DNA from: an uncultured Pseudomonadota bacterium
GTDB lineage: Bacteria; Myxococcota_A; UBA796; SXON01
Assembly (NCBI GenBank): GCA_903900265.1
Contig: CAIUMM010000106.1
Coordinates: forward strand, 1 to 64,000
Reading direction: 5' to 3'
Length of the DNA: 64,000 bases
The notes beneath the pieces are model-generated. The model saw only the letters and a program-made list of their open reading frames with translations, was not told where the DNA came from and did not search any database. The position numbers and the translations under genes were made by a program. Positions 57,390 through 64,000 of the stretch are shown here, one piece after another (positions within the stretch are counted from its first letter, which is position 1; each line of letters begins with the position of its first letter).

Positions 57390-58273
57390 CGCGAGCCCAA
57401 CGCTTCCTTCGCCCGCGCTTCACCGATCCGGGCATCCAGAGGTCCACCGGGCCCGAATTTCACCCCGATCGCTGGTGCGCGTCGGTTTCGGAGGTCGAGG
57501 CGCTCGTCGCACAGATACAAAGAGAGTACATCCTTCCAGACGACGCAGCCTGGGTCGTTGATGACGCCATCGAGGAGGTCGAGATGTGGCCCGCCGACAG
57601 GCTTATTGTGTTGCTCGAAGAGGCTATGGGCGAGTCCCAGTGGGTGTGGACTCCCGAGCGTGACGCGGACGCGCTCATCGCCCTCTGGAGGGGCATCGAG
57701 AGCGTGAGAGGGTTGCGTCAGCTCACCACGGAGCAACGCGGCGGCAGGCTTCGGGAGGCAAGCCTCCTCACCGCGCGTGGCTACGCGCGGATCGACGGGC
57801 GGGTGTTCGAGTTCGTACGCCCGTGGACGGCCCATGTGTGGCGTGAGCACGACTCGTGGCTGCGTCCGCCGCTCCCCACATTCACGCGCTACCTCCACCG
57901 CGGCGCGGTGCTCCCGATCGTGGATCTACCTTACCATTTTAGCTGGTCCCAGACTGAATTTCGCGAGGCGGGAGCCTGTGGCGGGGTCGACTGCTCAGCG
58001 ACCGCGGCGTCCGTATGCGTCGCGGACGAGCCTATCGGCATGGGGCACATGGCCGCGATAGAGACGCTCAGCCTCGGAAGCCTCAACGGGATTCCCGGCC
58101 CAGCGGCAGAGATCGAGGTCGACGGCGTGACGCGCGTCGTCGCCGCGGATCCTCTTTTGCGTTGGAACGGCACAGAGTTCAAGTGCGTCCCTGCGGGTGA
58201 GGGCGGAGAGCACTATGTCTGGCACCCCCTCCGCGAATACTCGTGCGTTCCTGCGGGCGAGGGTGAAGCCTGA
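57386..58273 (+). CDS. Unknown protein, third gene of the DUF429 cassette, with duplicated C-terminus
   Basis: A 295-aa protein I do not recognise. It has an acidic, Trp-containing N-terminal half (WVVDDAIEEVEMWPADRLIVLLEEA) and a Cys-bearing segment in the C-terminal half (AGACGGVDCSATAASVCV). The end is a 20-residue tandem duplication, EFKCVPAGEGGEHYVWHPLR then EYSCVPAGEGEA. There is no signal peptide or membrane segment, so it is probably cytosolic. Its ATG overlaps the DUF429 TGA. It ends 23 bp from the convergent lipoprotein gene. Confidence 0.62.
   Translation: MTRAQRFLRPRFTDPGIQRSTGPEFHPDRWCASVSEVEALVAQIQREYILPDDAAWVVDDAIEEVEMWPADRLIVLLEEAMGESQWVWTPERDADALIALWRGIESVRGLRQLTTEQRGGRLREASLLTARGYARIDGRVFEFVRPWTAHVWREHDSWLRPPLPTFTRYLHRGAVLPIVDLPYHFSWSQTEFREAGACGGVDCSATAASVCVADEPIGMGHMAAIETLSLGSLNGIPGPAAEIEVDGVTRVVAADPLLRWNGTEFKCVPAGEGGEHYVWHPLREYSCVPAGEGEA
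58183..58263 (+). repeat. 60-bp in-frame tandem duplication at the end of the cassette's third gene
   Basis: GTGCGTCCCTGCGGGTGAGGG (58183) recurs with two changes at 58243, exactly 60 bp on. The duplicated segment covers the last two 20-aa units of the protein, the second truncated by the stop codon. The stop may have been gained after the duplication. Confidence 0.75.
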
Positions 58274-58295
58274 GTCGTCAGGCACAGCCCACCCC

Positions 58296-58745
58296 CTACT
58301 GCCTAACCAGCTCCAAATACTTCACATCGCACTTCTCAAATCGCGTGTACGGGTTCATCGCGTTCCCGTCGTTCTGAATCACCACCTTGTCGCCTTGAAA
58401 CGCCCCTTCCACATCCACACGGGGAGACGCGCCTTTCAACCCAACAAACGTCAGGTACGTATCGCTGGAATCCTTGGAGATGTTCACGTTTCCTGCAACG
58501 CCGCCGGATTGAAACGTGAGCTTTCCGCCCTGATCGATCAGTTGGATCTGCAGGTCACACACCGACTTGTCCGCGGAGTACGTGCCTAAGTATTGCTTGA
58601 AATTCCCATCCGGCGCGACAGGCGGCACGGGCTCGACCTTCACCCCGGGCGCAGCCTCTGCTGCGGCCGGTGACGCGGGCTTATCGCCCCCACACGCAGC
58701 AAGCGCGAGAGGGAGCGCAGCGATGCACAGGAGAAGCGAGCGCAT
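58296..58745 (-). CDS. Small lipoprotein, unknown function
   Basis: A 149-aa lipoprotein with signal MRSLLLCIAALPLALAAC. The mature part is Ala/Pro-rich and then beta-rich (FKQYLGTYSADKSVCDLQIQLIDQGGKLTFQSGG, RVDVEGAFQGDKVVIQNDG), resembling small lipocalin-like or calycin-type lipoproteins. No named family is claimed. The two later cysteines (SVCDL, EKCDV) may form a disulfide. ATG 58745 is chosen over the track start at 58931, which precedes the signal peptide by 62 codons. Confidence 0.75.
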   Translation of the reverse strand: MRSLLLCIAALPLALAACGGDKPASPAAAEAAPGVKVEPVPPVAPDGNFKQYLGTYSADKSVCDLQIQLIDQGGKLTFQSGGVAGNVNISKDSSDTYLTFVGLKGASPRVDVEGAFQGDKVVIQNDGNAMNPYTRFEKCDVKYLELVRQ

Positions 58746-58881
58746 GAGCGATCCGGGACGTGAGGAGGCGAGATGTAGCAGAGGCGCGCAAAGTACCCTG
58801 TCCGGCAAACCGACGCGGACCCACCAACGCCGCCCCACCAACGCCGATCCGCATAGCCACGCAGTCATCACCCAACCCAAC

Positions 58882-59610
58882 TCACCGCTCAATCCTCCCC
58901 ACGATATACGACTTGGGCTCCTGCTTCCCAAGCCCCTTTTTGATCACGTAGGGCATCGCTTTCATCGCCTCAGTCCGAACACCATCCGAGAGCTGATAGT
59001 CCACCGAGGACCCCGCGTCGGGGAGGATCGCCTCCTGAATCCCAAGCTGCCTACCGAGGTTCACGATGGCCTCTACGGTGACGAGCGCCGTTCGGCTCGA
59101 ACCGATGATGTACAGGTCCCCCGACGCGTCCGTGCCCACCAAGGTTCGGTAATCCGGCTCTTTGGAGTGCGTTTTTTTGAAAAGCTTGGTGTTTACCTTG
59201 CCGTCATTGATGCCGTAGATGAGCGACTGTGTGCTGTAGGTGGGGCTCTTCGGCGCGACTTGGGCCGATACAAAGGCTACCCCACCGCGTACAAAAAAGT
59301 AGCCCCCGCCCTTCACGCGCTTGGAGGCCCGCTTGCCATTGATGATCAGCTCGCCGATCGGACCCCGCGCGTCAAAAAAGTTGCTGTTGAGGTAGATATC
59401 CGCGTCGGCAGGGCGCTTCCGGCTCACCGAGAACGCCACCGTCCCGGTCGGCACCTTCAACACGTTCATCACCGCCAAGCCGATGCGCTCCTGCGAGAGC
59501 ACAGGAACCGCGCCCGTCGCCTTGGGTTTGGTCGCGCAGGCTCGAAACCCGACCAGCACGAGCAGGGCCAAGCCTGCGGAGCACGCAGCGATCCAAGCGC
59601 TGCGGCTCAT
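58882..59610 (-). CDS. Phosphodiester glycosidase (NAGPA/DUF2233-type) exported protein
   Basis: A 242-aa protein with an N-terminal membrane or signal segment (AACSAGLALLVLVGFRACA). The body matches the NAGPA-like phosphodiester glycosidase fold: YLNSNFFDARGPIGELIINGK, SLIYGINDGK, TALVTVEAIVNLGRQLGIQEAILPDAGSSVDY. The usual D-G-G-S near the end reads DAGSS. Such enzymes remove phosphodiester-linked sugars from glycans. It is coupled to the histone-deacetylase-like gene by an ATGA overlap, so a joint role in glycan or acetyl metabolism may be considered; this is inference. Confidence 0.8.
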   Translation of the reverse strand: MSRSAWIAACSAGLALLVLVGFRACATKPKATGAVPVLSQERIGLAVMNVLKVPTGTVAFSVSRKRPADADIYLNSNFFDARGPIGELIINGKRASKRVKGGGYFFVRGGVAFVSAQVAPKSPTYSTQSLIYGINDGKVNTKLFKKTHSKEPDYRTLVGTDASGDLYIIGSSRTALVTVEAIVNLGRQLGIQEAILPDAGSSVDYQLSDGVRTEAMKAMPYVIKKGLGKQEPKSYIVGRIER

Positions 59611-60548
59611 CCGTCCAAGCCGTTGGAGACCATCGGGTCGCCCCCGCGCACACACGCAACAACGCAGTCCCCGAGCGCGTCCACGCGGTAGCCGCCCTCC
59701 AGCACAAACACCACCGGCACGCCCCGCGCCCGCGCCCAGCTTCGCACCCGCGCGGCCATCTTCCCAAAGCCCCCCGCCGTCATCCACATGCCCGCGAGCG
59801 GATCGTGCTGCAGCGCGTCAAAACCCGCGGAGATCAGCAGCAGCGCCGGGCCAAAGCGATCCAAGGCCGGCAGCGCCCGATCCTCCAACGCCTGCAAGTA
59901 CCCGTCGTCGTCGGTTCCGCACAACAGCGGGATGTTCACGATGTTGCCGTGCGCGCCGCGCTCTTCGACGGCGCCGGAGTGTGGGTACAGCGGATCTTGA
60001 TGCAGCGACACCAAGCACGCGTCCGCACGATCCCAGAAGATGTCTTGGGTTCCGTTGCCATGGTGCACATCCCAATCCAGCACCGCGACCCCCGCGGCCG
60101 CGCGTTCTCGCCCGTGCAGCCCGTGCAGCCCGTGCAACGCTGCCACGGCCACGTTGTTCAGCACGCAGAACCCCATCGAGCGCGTGCGCGTGGCGTGGTG
60201 TCCAGGAGGCCGCACCAGCGCCCAGACCTCGGGATCGCCGGCCTGAGCGCGATCGACGGCCTCGACCGTCGCCCCCGCCGCCCAAAGCGCCGCTTCGATC
60301 GAGCGCGGGCCGATCGGCGTCTCGTCGCCGGCTTGTCCGCTCGCGCCGATTAGGCCGCGAACATGCGCCACGTGCGCGGGCGTGTGCGCGCGCAGCAGTT
60401 CAGCGTCGGTCGCTGGCCCCGCGGATTCTACCCACGGCAGTCCTGCGGCGTCCAAAGCCGCGAGCACCGCCTTCAGCCGATCGGCGCACTCGGGATGACC
60501 GGAGCCCGTGTCGTGCTCCAGAAATAGAGGATGGGAGAGGATCGTCAA
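59607..60548 (-). CDS. Histone deacetylase/AcuC/acetylpolyamine amidohydrolase family enzyme
   Basis: A 313-aa Zn-dependent deacetylase. Active-site motifs are PPGHHA (His pair), VLDWDVHHGNGTQ (Zn ligands and relay), SAGFDA (Zn Asp) and LEGGY (transition-state Tyr). Opening HDTGSGHPECADRL is typical of bacterial members that deacetylate polyamines, acetoin-related proteins or small molecules. A GLHGLHGLHGR insertion arises from a 9-bp triplicate. The start is TTG 60548, overlapping the upstream TGA (TTGA); the track extension to 60926 lies in the P-loop gene. Confidence 0.9.
   Translation of the reverse strand: MTILSHPLFLEHDTGSGHPECADRLKAVLAALDAAGLPWVESAGPATDAELLRAHTPAHVAHVRGLIGASGQAGDETPIGPRSIEAALWAAGATVEAVDRAQAGDPEVWALVRPPGHHATRTRSMGFCVLNNVAVAALHGLHGLHGRERAAAGVAVLDWDVHHGNGTQDIFWDRADACLVSLHQDPLYPHSGAVEERGAHGNIVNIPLLCGTDDDGYLQALEDRALPALDRFGPALLLISAGFDALQHDPLAGMWMTAGGFGKMAARVRSWARARGVPVVFVLEGGYRVDALGDCVVACVRGGDPMVSNGLDG
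60111..60137. repeat. Three 9-bp tandem repeats inside the deacetylase gene
   Basis: CCCGTGCAG occurs at 60111 and 60120 and as CCCGTGCAA at 60129. On the coding strand they encode LHG repeats after the Cys/Asn-rich FCVLNNVAVAA segment. They keep frame and lie in a surface loop position. Confidence 0.8.
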
Positions 60549-61108
60549 CCGAGCGCTCCGCCCACACCGGCGCGCCCGATGGCGCCGCGGATCTGCGCCA
60601 CCCGCGCCTCCACGCCTTCGGCCGTGACGTGGCGCAGCGGCGCGTTGGCGCGGTGCAGCATGCCTTCGATCAGCACGTGCGCGTGCAGCTGTATCCAGCG
60701 ATTGCTGGAGCGGATGCCGTCGGCCTCGATCGGAAAAGCGCCCCACGGCAGCAACCACACCGCGTCGTAGCGCAGCGGGTCCTGCGTCTGGGCGAAGAGC
60801 GTCTCGGTCTCCGGGTCGTCCGCTGCGTAGCCATAGTAGATCCAGAACGCGGCAAAATCGAAGGCGCTGCGGTCGGCGACAAAGCCCGACGTCGCGCGCG
60901 CTTCGGCTTCGCGCTGCTCGTCCCATAACTGAAGGACCAACGCCCGTAGTCCTGTGCGACCAAGCGCGTGTAGGTCCGCCCCGCCACGCTCGAGATAGGC
61001 GCGCATGCCCTCGGGGATGTACGGGACGCCTAAATCCGCAGCGAGTCGACGGGCGAGAGTGGTCTTTCCAATGCCGGCTGAGCCGGACAGCGCGATACGG
61101 GGTGCCAT
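60545..61108 (-). CDS. P-loop kinase/ATPase (AAA_28, NadR-like)
   Basis: A 187-aa P-loop protein. GSAGIGKTT at the N-terminus is the Walker A motif; VPYIPEGMRAYLERGG and FVADRSAFDFAAFW fit the AAA_28/NadR kinase-domain group, in which the DR-D motif follows the glycine loop. Substrate is unknown (nucleoside or small molecule kinases are typical). It is divergent from the FHA gene and is coupled to the deacetylase gene by TTGA. ATG start. Confidence 0.8.
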   Translation of the reverse strand: MAPRIALSGSAGIGKTTLARRLAADLGVPYIPEGMRAYLERGGADLHALGRTGLRALVLQLWDEQREAEARATSGFVADRSAFDFAAFWIYYGYAADDPETETLFAQTQDPLRYDAVWLLPWGAFPIEADGIRSSNRWIQLHAHVLIEGMLHRANAPLRHVTAEGVEARVAQIRGAIGRAGVGGALG

Positions 61109-61177
61109 TCCGGCAGCTTACCGCGTCCGCCGGACCGATCGACCCCGAAACCGTTATGCCCAGCTGCCGGAGTGGTG

Positions 61178-64000
61178 ATGGCTCAGTTCTCCGACTTTAT
61201 CAACCGCATCTTCAGCAACGAACGCACCCAAGGCCTGTCTGGCGGCGCAGAGACCGTGGTTGAATCCGACCCCGCGAGCGCGTTCTACGCCGCCCGTCTG
61301 CGCAAGCACCGCACCGACGAGGACATCGTCAACGCGCCGGAGCACATCTGGGCGACCGCGAGCTACGGCGGTCGCAAAGGCGGTCTCCGCGCGCACGTTC
61401 AAGCCGAAAAGGGCGACAGCGTCGCCAACTTCACCGATGTGCTGCTGATCATCAACCAGTCCGACGCGCGTCGCGCGGCGGTGGTCGAGGGCGAGCCCTG
61501 GACCGAACGGGCGGCGCGGGCCATCGGGGAGCGGTTCTCCTCCTTCTGCGAAAAAGAGAAATTTGAGCTTCGCTACGCGAGCCGGCCGCTGCGGTTCTGG
61601 ATCGTGGCCGACGGCGGCACCGAGATGATGGGGCAAGGTCACGGCCTCGGACCCGGCGAGTTCATCACCGGACTGGTGCCCAACCTCTACGTCGGACCGG
61701 CAAAGCGCTCGCGTCCGGTGCTCGCGGTGCACCTCAACCTGCCCGGCGCGTGGGAGGGCTACCGCGAGGTGGGCCGCATCTACAGCGATCAGATGCTGTT
61801 CACGCTCGGGCGTCACTGGCTGGACAACTTCCATCATCCGGCGCTGCGCGAGCCCGGGCTCTACCGCCTGCAACAGTACCCTGACGGCAGCCTCGTCCAT
61901 ACGATCAGCCCCGAGCTGCAACGCCGCTACCTTGTGCGCTCCGATCAGGTTGAAGGCGGGGCGAGCGTGCTCACCATCGCGGAGTGGGGAGGCGCGCCGG
62001 TCGCGTACATGGTGCTCGCGATGGTCGACGCGCCTGCGCCGGAAGCCCGCGCGGAGGCCGAGGTCAGCCCGGTGGAAGCGACTCCGGTGGAGGTCGCGGT
62101 CGTAGCGGAGTCGGACGCCGACGCGGAGGCGACCGCGGCAGCAGCAAAGGCCAAACGCCGCGAAAAGCTGACGCGCACCATCGTCCCTGGCGCGATGGAC
62201 GCCCGCATCTTCACGCTGCAAGAGCGCGGGGCGTTGCTCCAGAAGGTGCACTTCGCCAACTACATGGACGGCTACGACGTCTACATCGGCGCCGGCGCGG
62301 CGGTCGCTACGCAGATGGCGCAGCCGCGCTGCGTGCTGCAAGTGCGCGGCGGTCGGGTCTCCCTGCTGGTTCACGACGCCAAGGTGCGGGTGAACGGCGA
62401 AGCCGCCGAAGTCGGCGCGGGGCTCGCCCTGCAGGGCAACGTCACCATCGAGATCGACGGCAACACCGTGGAGTACCGCGATCTCTCCCACGTGACCGCC
62501 GATGGTTGGCCCTACCTCGGCGAGCTGCGCCGCGCGGGCGGCGGGACGTACTTGGAGTTTGAGACCAAGCACCGCATCGGCCGCGACCGTCGCTGCAAGG
62601 TGCGGCTGCCCGATGAGCCCCAGAACGACAACATCGTCTGGTTGCCGTCGGTGGGCGGCGGGACAACGATCCGCTCCCGAACTGGCGAGATCGCGAAGTC
62701 GAGGTTCTACACCGACTCGATCATGGTCGCGTCCGAGCACGCCGAGATCGATCTGGACGGCGAGCCGGTGCTGCGATCCCTCGCGCGCCAGTGCTACACC
62801 TTCGTGCGCCGCGGCGATCAGGTGTTTTCGCTGGTGCCCCGCGCCGAGGGCTTCGCGGGGGCCTTTGAGGTCGCGCTGCAGCCGGACGACGAGGTGCTGG
62901 CGGGCAACTGCTTGTTCCAAGTCAGCTTCCCTCCCAGCGAGGCGCTCCGCAGCCTCGAACCTACGCAGCTCTCCGAGCCGCCGCCGCCGCCGATGAGCCC
63001 CGTGGACCTCGACGACGCGGCGGACGCTCCGCCCGCGCCGCAATTGGACAAGCCCGCCGCATCGGCGCCCGCTCAGCAGCCCGGCATCGCCCCCGGCGCC
63101 GGCGTCGTGCACCGTCCCCGCGCGCTCACGATGGACGTGCCCGCGGCCTTCGGGCTCGGCGAGCGCGGCACCGCGCCACGCCCCGTGCGCCTCGGCGACG
63201 TCGCGGTCAGCCCCCACCCCGGGAACGAGGACCACACGACCCCGGTGCAAAAGCCCGCTTCACGCGGCGTCCCGGCGATCGACGAGCGCCCGATCCCCGA
63301 CTCTTCGGGCGCGTTCCCGGCATTGGCGCGTCCCATGCGCGCGCCCGTGACAGCGCCCGTTCCTGCGCCGCCAGAGCCCGATCCCCTGCCGGAAGTGAGC
63401 GCGAGCTCCGAAGCCGATCTCGGCGTGGTCTCCGTGGACGAAGCGCAGTGGCAATTCGAGCTCTCCCGACCCGCGCAGCTGCTGCAAGTCGGCTGGACGC
63501 TGTCGGGCGAGGCCGTCGTCGGCAATCATCGCGGGTGCGCTATCGTCATCCCCGAGGTGCGCGCCTTCGCTGAACAAGCCTTCATGACCCTCGACTACTT
63601 CCGCGTTCAGGTGCGCGGCAAGCGCGGGAAGATCGAGCTGCTGCAGGAAGGCGACGCGCGCATCCTCGTCAACGGTGCCGAAGCCGAACAGGTCGAACAG
63701 GTCGAGGGCGCGACCCTTGAAGTGGTGCGGCGGGACAAGGACCTCGAGCCCGACTTCGACGTCTCGCTCTCGATCCAGGATGAGCCCGGCTTGCCCGATC
63801 CGCGCGCGCGCCTGCTCGCCGTCGACGTGCAAGACCGCCTCGTAGCCGCGCTGTTCACCACCGGCCTGCCGCTCCGAGCCCCCCGGCGCGTCCAGCTCGG
63901 TCCGGTCACGCTCACCGCGCTGTACGACGGCGAGCGCCTCGTGCTCTCCGACTATGTGGACAGCTACCGGCTTCCGGGCGGGACATTCCAGCCGGTGTTC
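61178..64000 (+). CDS. Large multi-FHA protein (3' end beyond window)
   Basis: An open frame of 941 codons reading MAQFSDFINRIFSNERTQGL at ATG 61178, with GGAG 5 nt upstream and no stop before the right edge. The ORF track omits it because it is incomplete. Three FHA-like regions are seen: residues about 340-435 (VYIGAGAAVATQMAQPRCVL, VRVNGEAAEV), 450-590 (HRIGRDRRCKVRLPDEPQN, ASEHAEIDLDGEP) and 770-850 (EAVVGNHRGCAIVIPE, ARILVNGAEAEQV). The first 250 residues are a unique domain, followed by Ala/Glu-rich linker. The middle (about 600-740) is Pro-rich. It probably reads phosphothreonine signals and is cytosolic. Confidence 0.85.
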   Translation, partial: MAQFSDFINRIFSNERTQGLSGGAETVVESDPASAFYAARLRKHRTDEDIVNAPEHIWATASYGGRKGGLRAHVQAEKGDSVANFTDVLLIINQSDARRAAVVEGEPWTERAARAIGERFSSFCEKEKFELRYASRPLRFWIVADGGTEMMGQGHGLGPGEFITGLVPNLYVGPAKRSRPVLAVHLNLPGAWEGYREVGRIYSDQMLFTLGRHWLDNFHHPALREPGLYRLQQYPDGSLVHTISPELQRRYLVRSDQVEGGASVLTIAEWGGAPVAYMVLAMVDAPAPEARAEAEVSPVEATPVEVAVVAESDADAEATAAAAKAKRREKLTRTIVPGAMDARIFTLQERGALLQKVHFANYMDGYDVYIGAGAAVATQMAQPRCVLQVRGGRVSLLVHDAKVRVNGEAAEVGAGLALQGNVTIEIDGNTVEYRDLSHVTADGWPYLGELRRAGGGTYLEFETKHRIGRDRRCKVRLPDEPQNDNIVWLPSVGGGTTIRSRTGEIAKSRFYTDSIMVASEHAEIDLDGEPVLRSLARQCYTFVRRGDQVFSLVPRAEGFAGAFEVALQPDDEVLAGNCLFQVSFPPSEALRSLEPTQLSEPPPPPMSPVDLDDAADAPPAPQLDKPAASAPAQQPGIAPGAGVVHRPRALTMDVPAAFGLGERGTAPRPVRLGDVAVSPHPGNEDHTTPVQKPASRGVPAIDERPIPDSSGAFPALARPMRAPVTAPVPAPPEPDPLPEVSASSEADLGVVSVDEAQWQFELSRPAQLLQVGWTLSGEAVVGNHRGCAIVIPEVRAFAEQAFMTLDYFRVQVRGKRGKIELLQEGDARILVNGAEAEQVEQVEGATLEVVRRDKDLEPDFDVSLSIQDEPGLPDPRARLLAVDVQDRLVAALFTTGLPLRAPRRVQLGPVTLTALYDGERLVLSDYVDSYRLPGGTFQPVF

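Noticed and set aside
61154-63250. 698-aa minus-strand ORF
   Set aside because: Shadow of the multi-FHA gene, which is open on the plus strand with a ribosome site and FHA motifs.

Overview
The window looks like chromosomal DNA from a high-GC member of the Myxococcota (former Deltaproteobacteria). The evidence is the number of very large Ser/Thr protein kinases with ATPase/TPR tails, secreted lipoproteins full of DxDxDG calcium/metal-binding repeats, a MYXO-CTERM-like C-terminus, FHA-domain proteins, and a futalosine-type menaquinone locus. This placement is inference from gene content; the window holds only about 22 nt of 16S rRNA, at its left edge.

Layout. 1-478: 5' end of a 16S rRNA gene (minus strand, running off the left edge) with its leader, boxA and promoter. 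479-10383: FG-GAP lipoprotein (apparently frameshifted), class V aminotransferase, GH1 glycosidase lipoprotein, DUF502 membrane protein, kinase A, a VOC protein and a MopE-repeat protein. 10538-22988: a long minus-strand run of tightly spaced genes containing HEAT-like and HD-domain proteins, a lytic transglycosylase, PgsA, a GT39-type membrane glycosyltransferase, a DUF2400 protein, a sulfatase-fold hydrolase and a menaquinone block (MqnA-MqnC fusion, aminodeoxyfutalosine deaminase-like amidohydrolase, UbiA/MqnP). 23093-27241: FAD oxidoreductase, tRNA-Val(CAC), then an accessory-looking stretch with DUF4160/DUF2442-Xre and VapBC-type toxin-antitoxin pairs around a BNR-repeat lipoprotein. 27272-33833: two divergent kinase-ATPase genes sharing an 88-bp intergenic region. 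33859-46139: secreted proteins (GH18-like, FG-GAP, MopE-LTD, porin-like), HscA-ferredoxin and monomeric NADP isocitrate dehydrogenase. 46148-56033: envelope proteins, two GT2 glycosyltransferases, a TrmA/RlmD-family protein lacking its catalytic residues, an FHA-TPR protein and a DUF547 protein. 56194-58273: a three-gene, translationally coupled cassette around a DUF429 RNase H-fold protein. 58296-64000: a lipoprotein, an NAGPA-type glycosidase, a histone-deacetylase-family enzyme, a P-loop kinase and a long multi-FHA protein that runs off the right edge and is absent from the ORF track.

How the genes work together. The mqn block supplies several steps of menaquinone synthesis (mqnE, mqnB and mqnD are not here). 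HscA and ferredoxin serve Fe-S assembly, and MqnC is itself an Fe-S radical SAM enzyme. Three PknK-like kinases and two FHA proteins suggest dense Ser/Thr phospho-signalling. The many lipoproteins with Asp-rich repeats point to a calcium-dependent outer surface. Two copies of one 60-bp palindromic repeat (REP/MITE-like) lie between genes and can be compared directly. All calls are from reading the sequence; no database search was run.
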